NCBI GenBank assembly: GCA_013697225.1
Contig: JACCXG010000135.1
Span: forward strand, 1 to 6,346
Direction: 5' to 3'
From: Acidobacteriota bacterium
GTDB lineage: Bacteria; Acidobacteriota; Vicinamibacteria; Vicinamibacterales; 2-12-FULL-66-21
DNA length: 6,346 nt
Below the pieces are notes generated by a model. That model was not told the origin of the DNA. It worked only from the letters and a program-made list of their open reading frames with translations, and did not search any database. Position numbers and translations under genes: made by a program. The stretch's first letter is position 1, and every line of letters starts with the position of its first letter. Shown here one piece after another: positions 1 through 5,039 of this stretch.

Positions 1-535
1 GACGGCTGGACCCGCGGAAGGGCTCCAGGAACAGGGCGGCGAACCCCGGGAGGAACGCGAACGACCAGGCGGCGAAGTTGTACAGGTAGTTCGGGCCGCC
101 GCGTGGCGGACGCGTCCAGATCCCGGAGATGAGATAGAAGGCGATGCCGGATACGACCGCGGCAGTCAACCCCCGGAGGATAGCCGATACCCACCCGCCG
201 GAGGGGCGCAGCCACTCCTGAAGCAGCGCAAAACAGATCCAGAAGAACATCCATGCGGGGAACATCGCGTAGTAGCCGAGCCGTGGGGCCAGGATGTAGA
301 AGAGGCCGGCCGCCAGCACCCCGACTGCCGGACCCGCGGCGGCACCCGCCCCTGGCCGCCCCGCGCGCCACCCGACGAGCGCTCCGATGAACAGGCAGAT
401 GATCGCGCCGTGAGCGAGTCCGTATCCCATACGATGCCGCAGGCTGAGGCCCGCCCACAGCAGATCACCGGCGGTGCTTGCCGCCCCCAGAATCAGCGCG
501 GCCGCCGCCGCATATCTCAATCCACTTCCTGCCAC
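1..535 (-). CDS. Polytopic membrane protein of unknown function (3' end outside window)
   Basis: A reading frame on the minus strand begins with GTG at 535 and stays open through 178 codons to the left edge, so the C-terminus is missing. The start is well fixed: an in-frame TAG lies two codons upstream, and GAGAGG sits 6 nt before the GTG. The product is strongly hydrophobic, with about six predicted membrane helices near residues 6-28, 40-56, 69-86, 89-109, 118-140 and 153-171. The loops between them are short and carry arginines. Aromatic residues cluster in the fourth and sixth helices. There is no clear cleavable signal peptide, so it is probably an inner-membrane protein. I do not recognise the family and see no catalytic motif. 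It is divergent from the DUF2207 gene, with 68 bp between starts, so the two may share a control region. That the gene is real is inferred from the clean hydrophobic periodicity and the start context. Confidence 0.78.
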   Translation of the reverse strand, partial: MAGSGLRYAAAAALILGAASTAGDLLWAGLSLRHRMGYGLAHGAIICLFIGALVGWRAGRPGAGAAAGPAVGVLAAGLFYILAPRLGYYAMFPAWMFFWICFALLQEWLRPSGGWVSAILRGLTAAVVSGIAFYLISGIWTRPPRGGPNYLYNFAAWSFAFLPGFAALFLEPFRGSSR

Positions 536-586
536 CGTCTACCTCTCACCCCTTCACCTGCCCCCGGCGTCCCCACCGCGCAGCCG

Positions 587-596
587 AGTATATGAT
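587..596. promoter_or_regulatory. Possible overlapping divergent -10 elements
   Basis: The only AT-rich island between the two divergent genes reads AGTATATGAT. On the plus strand, TATGAT (591-596) differs from the -10 consensus at one position and ends 7 nt before the ATG at 604, which is the spacing of a leaderless transcript. On the minus strand, TATACT (592-587) also differs at one position and would give a leader of about 45 nt before the GTG at 535. Neither direction has a recognisable -35 hexamer at 16-18 nt. The alternative is that ATG 592 is the real start of the DUF2207 gene and the match is coincidental. Confidence 0.33.
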
Positions 597-603
597 CGGC
601 CGC

Positions 604-2284
604 ATGAGCACGGTGCCGTCGCGCTCGTCAGTTCTGCTGCCGGCTGTTCTCATCGCCTGCCTGTTCACGTCCGCTCCCGTTTTCGCAAAGACCTATTCCG
701 CGGAGCGATACGACTCCGTGGTTCGGCTGCTCCCGGACGGCGCGCTGGACGTGACCGAAACGGTGGTGTTCCGCTTCGAGAGAGGGACGTTCAAAGAGGT
801 CTTCCGCGAAATCCCGCTGCGCCGCACGGATGGCATCGAGGTGCTCGAGGCGCGTATGCAGGGCACCACCCTGCCATTCGGCACAGAGCCGGGTACCGTG
901 CAGGTCCGGAACCGGGGAAACCGGGTGCGCGTGACCTGGCGGTTCACGCCGATCGATGGCGTCACGCGTGAGTTCGCCTTTCGGTACCGGGTACGGGGCG
1001 CCGTGCGGCGGGAAGCGGCCGCGGACCTGTTGATCTGGCGTGCCCTGCCTGGCCAGCACGACTACCGTATCGACTCGAGCACGATTGACTTCGAGATGCC
1101 GGTGCCGCCCGCTGCCGATCCGGAGGTCGAGACACGCCGGACCGACCCGCCGCGCGTATCCTCAGACGGCACGCGGCTCCGCGTCCAGGCCGGACGTATC
1201 CGCCGGAATGGCTGGATCGAAACATCCCTCCGCTTCCCTCCCGGCACCATCGTCTCGTCCCTCCCGGCATGGCAGGAGCACGAGGCCGAGGTGGCTGCAG
1301 GCGCCTCCCGCTGGATTATCGCCGCCTCGGCCCTTGCCGGTGCCGGTCTCGTGCTGCTGATCACGTTGAGGCAGACGTACGATCCGCCCCCCTCTGACGC
1401 AGAGGGTCACCGGGAGAGTGCACATCAGGCGTTCCCCCCCGACGGGCTCGACGCCGTGCTCACAGGAGTGCTGGTCTCCAATGGCCAGCCGACGCTGCAA
1501 CATGCCATGGCGACGCTCTTCCTGCTCGCCGACCGCGGGGAGCTCGAGATTCACGAGCGGCGTGGTGCCCTACGGCAGCGTGAGTTCATTCTGACTCGGG
1601 GGAGGGGGACCCTGCCGCTCAAAGGCTCGGAGCAAACCGTGCTCGATGCGGTTTTCAAGGGAGACGCGAGCCCGGGGCGTACGGTGACGCTCTCGACGGC
1701 CCGATCGCGCTTGAGCATGCGCTTCGGCCGATTCGGACGGGCGGTGACCGATGAGCTCGCAGGCGCCGGACTGCTCGACCCGGGACGCTACGCCGTTGGC
1801 CAGCGCTACACCCCGCGTGGGGATTGCGCTGCTCGTGGCTGCCGGCCTGGCCGCGGTGCCGGCCATCTTCCTGGGCCGCGAACACGGCGCCTGGACGCTG
1901 CTCATTCCTGCAGCAATGGTCGCCCTGTCCGTGGCTGCATTCATTTTCGCGTCAGCGACAACCCCGCTCTCGAACGATGGTGTCCGGAGGGCCGGGCGGT
2001 GGCGTGCCTACCGAAAGCACCTCGCGGCGGTTGCCCAGGGAAAAGAACCATCGCCGGGGATGCCGGCGGCTGCCGTCCTGCCCTTTGCGGTGTCGTTCGG
2101 TCTCGCGTCCTCATGGTCGAAATACCTCAAGCGGCAGGGACTCCCGGTCCCCGCCTGGTTCCACGCCATCGACCCTGGCAGCCCTGCCGGCTTCCCCGCC
2201 TTTGTCGCGGCCGGAGGAGCAGGCACGTCGGGCGGCGGCGGGAGCGTGGCCGGAGCCGGTGGAGGAGCGTCGGGCGCACGGTGA
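604..2284 (+). CDS. DUF2207-type membrane protein, interrupted by a single-base frameshift
   Basis: With one extra base skipped near 1811-1822 this gene encodes 559 residues, a normal size for DUF2207 (predicted membrane protein) family members. Residues 1-28 form a Sec signal peptide with likely cleavage after Val-Phe-Ala. Residues 29-230 are a beta-rich extracytoplasmic domain, including the typical opening (Y-D-x-V-V-x-L-x-x-D-G) and the segment F-R-E-I-P. A helix at 236-255 crosses the membrane. Residues 278-400 are a cytoplasmic, winged-helix-like region starting PPDGL, with ATLFLLADRGELEI matching the family's conserved stretch. Two more helices lie at 407-423 and 428-448. The segment around RWRAYRKHL and the Gly/Ser/Ala-rich tail (535-558) are also typical. 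The molecular function of the family is not established. An in-frame ATG at 592 is an alternative start and changes little; neither start has a strong Shine-Dalgarno. The C-terminal half carries family features only in the second frame, so the break is recent or a sequencing error. Confidence 0.85.
1811..1822 (+). other. Site of +1 frameshift within the DUF2207 gene
   Basis: Family-like sequence runs in one frame up to about residue 405 and continues in the next frame from about 1823. The switch falls at CCCCGCGTGGGG, which has two four-base homopolymer runs. Removing one G (1819-1822) or one C (1811-1814) joins the two parts into one smooth reading frame, and the membrane helix begins directly after it. 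The original frame stays open by chance to 3603 and gives arginine-rich, low-quality protein. A homopolymer length error or a real recent mutation are both possible. I see no slippery heptamer, stop codon or stimulator that would suggest programmed frameshifting. Confidence 0.75.
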
Positions 2285-2298
2285 GGGAGACAGCGCCG

Positions 2299-2511
2299 TC
2301 AGGCCTCCCGCGCCAGCTTCGCCAGGTGCGCGAGCATCTGCTCCCGGTGCGCAACGGCCCGGCGCGTGAGCGGGCCTGGCGACTCGTGGAACGGCAATGC
2401 TCTCTGGGCCCACGCCTCGCGGCGGGCGCGAACACGCTCGCTGCCTGCTCTGAAACACTGGAAGCAGACCGCCTGCTTCGCGCAGATGTGGTCGTTCGGC
2501 CTGGCGCTCAT
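2299..2511 (-). CDS. Small cysteine-cluster protein, 70 aa, unknown function
   Basis: This is the downstream member of a coupled pair on the minus strand. Its ATG (2511-2509) overlaps the TGA of the upstream gene in the classic ATGA arrangement, and AGGA lies 6 nt before the start. An in-frame ATG six codons further upstream is less likely because it lacks this coupling. The 70-residue product has Cys10, Cys16 and Cys19 (C-X5-C-X2-C) with His8 just before them, which could make a small metal site. The rest is basic and helix-prone, with an Arg-rich stretch at about 24-36 and a C-terminal amphipathic helix at about 50-70. There is no signal peptide or membrane segment, so it is probably cytoplasmic. 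I do not recognise a named family. It ends 14 bp from the stop of the convergent DUF2207 gene. The gene call rests on coupling, ribosome-binding site and protein-like composition. Confidence 0.68.
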   Translation of the reverse strand: MSARPNDHICAKQAVCFQCFRAGSERVRARREAWAQRALPFHESPGPLTRRAVAHREQMLAHLAKLAREA

Positions 2512-2741
2512 CGGGATTCCTGCTCGCACCCGCCCTCGGCCGCGCCGAGAAGGTGCCTGGCCTTGATCTGCGCCTGGCGGCGGCGATGCTCCAGGACACG
2601 GTACTTGTCAGGCCCGGCCAGTCCGCCAGGCGCGGGGGCCAGCCGCAGCCCTGCATTCCCGCGCCCCCCGGTGCTCGTCACCGTCGTCGGCCAGTCTCCG
2701 AAATCCAGCTTTCGCGCCAGCGTTCCCTCGAACCGAGACAT
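2508..2741 (-). CDS. Small basic protein, 77 aa, unknown function
   Basis: ATG at 2741 is preceded directly by an in-frame TGA and, 5 nt upstream, by a full AGGAGG Shine-Dalgarno (2752-2747), the best one in the window. The start is therefore secure and translation should be strong. The product has an N-terminal segment with mixed charges and aromatics (RFEGTLARKLDFGDWP), a Gly/Pro-rich middle (about 25-44), and a highly basic helical part around DKYRVLEHRRRQAQIKARH (45-63). A single cysteine lies near the C-terminus. There is no signal peptide or membrane helix. I know of no family to assign; the basic helix could bind nucleic acid or a partner protein, but that is speculation. Its stop codon overlaps the start of the next gene by ATGA, so the two products are probably made together. 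It is divergent from the WYL regulator across 179 bp. Confidence 0.72.
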   Translation of the reverse strand: MSRFEGTLARKLDFGDWPTTVTSTGGRGNAGLRLAPAPGGLAGPDKYRVLEHRRRQAQIKARHLLGAAEGGCEQESR

Positions 2742-2920
2742 TCAACCCTCCTCAGTGACGGCGGAGTTCCCGCCTGCACGAACAGTCTACGAAAGGGATG
2801 TGACAGGGAAGGTCAAAGGGGGCGGCAGTAGTAAGATTCCTCGTGCTCCCTGCGCTCTTCTTCAGGGCCTACACCCTGCAGCCCTCCGAACATCCGGAAC
2901 CAGCTGCTGCCTGAGGTCCC
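2742..2920. promoter_or_regulatory. Divergent intergenic region between small gene pair and WYL regulator
   Basis: This 179-bp stretch must hold promoters for both directions. I found no convincing -35/-10 pair. Fragments that may matter are TTGACC on the minus strand (2816-2811) with TAGACT (2789-2784) at an over-long 21-nt spacing, and TAAGAT on the plus strand (2832-2837). Two short inverted repeats could be operator half-sites: TGAC-N7-GTCA at 2801-2815 and CAGGG-N6-CCCTG at 2863-2878. The regulator may bind here to control itself and its neighbours, which is inference from gene arrangement only. The Shine-Dalgarno of the WYL gene, GAGG at 2913-2916, lies at the right end. Confidence 0.35.
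2747..2752 (-). promoter_or_regulatory. Strong ribosome binding site of the small gene pair
   Basis: On the minus strand a perfect AGGAGG is followed by GTTGA and then the ATG at 2741. It decides the start of the 77-residue gene and, through the ATGA overlap, probably drives translation of the 70-residue gene too. The strength contrasts with the weak sites of the DUF2207 gene and supports the view that this short minus-strand pair is genuinely expressed. Confidence 0.75.
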
Positions 2921-3892
2921 ATGCCACGCAACGCGGAGGTGATCAGGCAGTGGACGATCCTGCGGGAGCTGGAGGCCTCGCGCCGGCTCACCATCGACGA
3001 CATGGCGAGAAAGACCGGCGTGACGACGCGCACGATCCGGCGGGATCTGGAGGCGCTGCAATCTGCCGGGTTTCCGCTGTTCGACGAATCGCACGACGGG
3101 AAGAAGTACTGGACGCTCGAGCAGAACGCGTTCAGGCGCCTCGATGCCACAGGATTCACGTTTGCCGAACTGAGTGCCCTCTACTTCAGCCGCACGCTTG
3201 TCGAGTGCCTGGCGGCCACCCCTTTTCAGAAGGATGTCACCAGCGCCTTCGAGCGCCTGGCCGCCGCACTCACCCCCGGGATGCGGAGCTTCCTCGACCG
3301 GCTCCCCCTCGTCATGCAGGCCAAGGCGGAGCCCGGCGCCCACGCTGCCGCCGCGCGCGGCAAGGAGATCGGCCAGTTGCTCGACGCCACGCTGCAGCAC
3401 CGGAAAGCGGTGATGCGGTACCACTCGTTCTCGAGCGACCGGGAGAAGGAATACACCATCGACCCGTACCGGGTGGTGTTCGCACAAGGGGCGCTGTATG
3501 TCGTTGCCTTCGTGCCGGAATACGGCCAGACGCGTACTTTCGCGCTCGAGCGAATCAAGTCGCTCTCCATCACCGAGGAGCGATTCGAACCGCAGGAAGG
3601 TGAAGAGCCGGCGTTCGCCCACTCGCTCGGCGTGCACGACGGGCCGCCGGAACGGGTCGAAATTGCGTTCGAGCCGCGGATCGCCCGCTATGTCCGGGAG
3701 CGTGTCTGGCACGCCTCACAGGAGGTGCAGGATCGCCCGGACGGCACGCTCCTGCTGACGCTGCATGTTTCGGATGACTTCGCGCTTCGCAGCTGGATCC
3801 TCGGCTTCGGTCCGCTGGCGCGGGTCGTCTCCCCGCCACAGCTCGTCGCGGAGGTACGCGAGGAGCTCGAACGCGCACGGGGGCGTTACTGA
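2921..3892 (+). CDS. WYL-domain transcriptional regulator (HTH-WYL-WCX)
   Basis: The 323-residue product has the standard layout and length of this family. An N-terminal winged helix-turn-helix (about 8-60) includes the recognition segment TGVTTRTIRRDLEALQSAGF. A linker with a helical region follows, then a WYL domain (about 146-222) with DPYRVVFAQGALYVVAF and FALERIKSL, and a C-terminal WCX extension (about 240-318) with the family's SWILGFGPLARVVSPPQLV. In the name-giving W-Y-L position it reads A-L-Y-V, so the tryptophan is not kept. The ligand is unknown for this protein; WYL domains are thought to sense nucleic-acid or nucleotide ligands, and family members control DNA-damage, defence or metabolic genes. 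The start is secure: an in-frame TGA lies three codons upstream and GAGG sits 4 nt before the ATG. It is divergent from the small gene pair, a common arrangement for a local regulator. Confidence 0.93.
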   Translation: MPRNAEVIRQWTILRELEASRRLTIDDMARKTGVTTRTIRRDLEALQSAGFPLFDESHDGKKYWTLEQNAFRRLDATGFTFAELSALYFSRTLVECLAATPFQKDVTSAFERLAAALTPGMRSFLDRLPLVMQAKAEPGAHAAAARGKEIGQLLDATLQHRKAVMRYHSFSSDREKEYTIDPYRVVFAQGALYVVAFVPEYGQTRTFALERIKSLSITEERFEPQEGEEPAFAHSLGVHDGPPERVEIAFEPRIARYVRERVWHASQEVQDRPDGTLLLTLHVSDDFALRSWILGFGPLARVVSPPQLVAEVREELERARGRY

Positions 3893-3906
3893 GACAGAGT
3901 CGCGAG

Positions 3907-4055
3907 TTCCAGTTACCAGTTACCGGTTTCCAGTTTCCAGTTTCCAATGGCCAGTTTCCAGAGTTAGGCAACTGGCAACCCGCCAGAGCTGGGAACTGGA
4001 ATCAGGAACGGCTACTGCCACTGGGTAACTGGAAACTGGCGACTGGCGACTGGAA
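3907..4055. terminator. Possible bidirectional transcription end between convergent genes
   Basis: The WYL gene (ending 3892) and egtD (ending 4074) converge on this inverted heptamer block. Besides the long outer arms there is a shorter hairpin, GCCAGTT (3950-3956) with AACTGGC (3970-3976). There is no U-run typical of an intrinsic terminator, so any terminating effect would have to come from the structure alone or from Rho. The role is inferred from position. Confidence 0.3.
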
Positions 4056-4061
4056 TCGGCA
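3907..4061. repeat. Tandem CCAGTTT heptamers with inverted AACTGGA copies
   Basis: The left part (3909-3964) is eight successive 7-nt units: CCAGTTA twice, CCGGTTT, CCAGTTT twice, CCAATGG, CCAGTTT and CCAGAGT. The right part carries the same unit in reverse complement: AACTGGC at 3970, AACTGGA at 3994, then a tandem run AACTGGA, AACTGGC, GACTGGC, GACTGGA from 4027 to 4054. The outer arms, 3907-3940 and about 4021-4055, are reverse complements at roughly three quarters of positions. Several mismatches would be G-U pairs in RNA, so a long hairpin is possible in transcripts from either side. The block fills the gap between two convergent genes. Since 7 is not a multiple of 3, it is unlikely to be coding. 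Confidence 0.88.
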
Positions 4062-4073
4062 ACTTTCGACCCT

Positions 4074-5039
4074 TCACAATGCCGTGAACAGCGTCAGCGC
4101 GAACCGCGCCTGCTCGTCGATCCACTGGTGCACGGGAGCGAAGCGCGCGCGTGCGCCGAGACCGGCGATGCCGTCCTCGCTGTACTTGTAGGAGCTCTCG
4201 GTCCAGATCGTGTCGCCACGCTCGAAGCGGACGTGAACCTCGGCGGCGGGAATTTCGACGTCCTGCTGGGCCAGACTCACAAGGTGCATCTCGACCCGTC
4301 CGGCCGGCTCGTTCCAGACAGCCCGGTGCGAGAATCTTGCGAGATCGAAGTTTCCACCCAGCTCGCGATTGATTCTGACCAGGAGATTCCTGTTGAACGC
4401 CGCGGTGACCCCGAGCGGATCGTCGTAGGCGAGGATCAGGTCTGCCGCCGGCTTGACCAGATCGGCACCCACCAGCAGGAGATCGCCCGGGCGCATGGCC
4501 TCCCGCATCGCGCTGAGCAGCCGCACGGCTCCCGGCGGCGCGAAGTTCCCGATATTCGAGCCGAGGAAGAGCATCAGCCTCATCCCTGCCGGACCGGCCG
4601 CACGAGCGATGTCATCGAGCCCCTGCTCATAGGTGGCCTGGTAGCGTGCCAGCGTTAGCTGCGGTACGCCACGCAGCCTTTCAACGGTCGCATCGAGAGC
4701 AGCTGCCGAGATGTCGATCAGGTGCGCCGTCGCGGACGTGCCGGGGGGCAGGGCCTCGACAAGGGTGGCCAGCTTCTCGCCGCTGCCCACGCCGAGCTCC
4801 ACGATTTCCGCCTGCGCGGCGCCGTGCTTCAGCGTGAGCGCCGTAATGTCACGGGCGTGCTGCGTCAGGAGACGGGCCTCCGCACGCGTGATGCGATACC
4901 AGGGCAGGCGGCAGATCGCCTCGAACAGGCTGGAGCCGAGCGGATCGTAGAGATACTGCGACTGCAGCTCCCTCGGGTTCCGCTGCAGATCCCGCGCGAC
5001 ATCGGCGGCAAACTGGTCGAGCAGCGTGGATGGGTTCAG
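4074..5039 (-). CDS. egtD: L-histidine N-alpha-methyltransferase EgtD (CTG start)
   Basis: EgtD uses three S-adenosylmethionines to convert histidine to hercynine, the first step of ergothioneine synthesis. From CTG at 5039 the protein has 321 residues, the length I recall for mycobacterial EgtD. The SAM-binding motif is ELGVGSGEK (81-89), and GSNIGN (160-165) and AYDDPLGVTAAFNRN (204-218) are family hallmarks. From memory of the Mycobacterium smegmatis enzyme, the histidine-binding residues Tyr39, Tyr56, Asn166, Tyr206, Thr213, Met252, Glu282 and Ser284 correspond here to Tyr31, Tyr48, Asn165, Tyr205, Thr212, Met251, Glu281 and Ser283, with a constant offset of one from the third onward. All are kept, so the enzyme looks active. 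No ATG, GTG or TTG occurs in frame between an upstream TGA (5129-5127) and the GTG at 4802, which lies inside the SAM motif and is too late. CTG at 5039 overlaps the egtB stop as CTGA and has GGAG 7 nt upstream. Confidence 0.95.
   Translation of the reverse strand: MNPSTLLDQFAADVARDLQRNPRELQSQYLYDPLGSSLFEAICRLPWYRITRAEARLLTQHARDITALTLKHGAAQAEIVELGVGSGEKLATLVEALPPGTSATAHLIDISAAALDATVERLRGVPQLTLARYQATYEQGLDDIARAAGPAGMRLMLFLGSNIGNFAPPGAVRLLSAMREAMRPGDLLLVGADLVKPAADLILAYDDPLGVTAAFNRNLLVRINRELGGNFDLARFSHRAVWNEPAGRVEMHLVSLAQQDVEIPAAEVHVRFERGDTIWTESSYKYSEDGIAGLGARARFAPVHQWIDEQARFALTLFTAL

Noticed and set aside
2273..2297. GGCGC/GCGCC inverted repeat between the convergent DUF2207 and small-gene stops as a terminator
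   Set aside because: It has only 5 bp of stem, a 15-nt loop and no T-run; such matches are expected by chance at this GC content.
2111..2656. Minus-strand 181-codon frame overlapping the small gene pair and the end of DUF2207
   Set aside because: Its composition is Arg/Pro/Ala-rich noise, and the overlapping 77- and 70-codon genes have much better start signals and coupling.
2784..2816. TTGACC and TAGACT on the minus strand as a sigma-70 promoter for the small gene pair
   Set aside because: The 21-nt spacing is too long for a normal promoter, so it is mentioned only as a fragment of the intergenic region.
478..3603. Very long plus-strand open frame of about 1040 codons spanning the DUF2207 gene, the small-gene region and the WYL gene
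   Set aside because: Only 604 to about 1821 is family-like. After that the translation is Arg/Pro/Cys-rich noise opposite or out of frame with better-supported genes; the lack of stops reflects high GC.
2813..3712. Long minus-strand open frame of about 300 codons opposite the WYL gene
   Set aside because: It is an antisense shadow of a clearly recognisable regulator and has no domain-like sequence of its own.
3907..4061. Heptamer block considered as a CRISPR array
   Set aside because: The units are 7 nt with no unique spacers, and copies occur in both orientations; there are no cas genes nearby.
4128..4658. Plus-strand open frame opposite egtD
   Set aside because: Antisense shadow of egtD; no plausible ribosome binding site or protein features.
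4074..4802. egtD starting at GTG 4802
   Set aside because: The start falls inside the SAM-binding motif and would drop 79 conserved residues, so it cannot be the real N-terminus.
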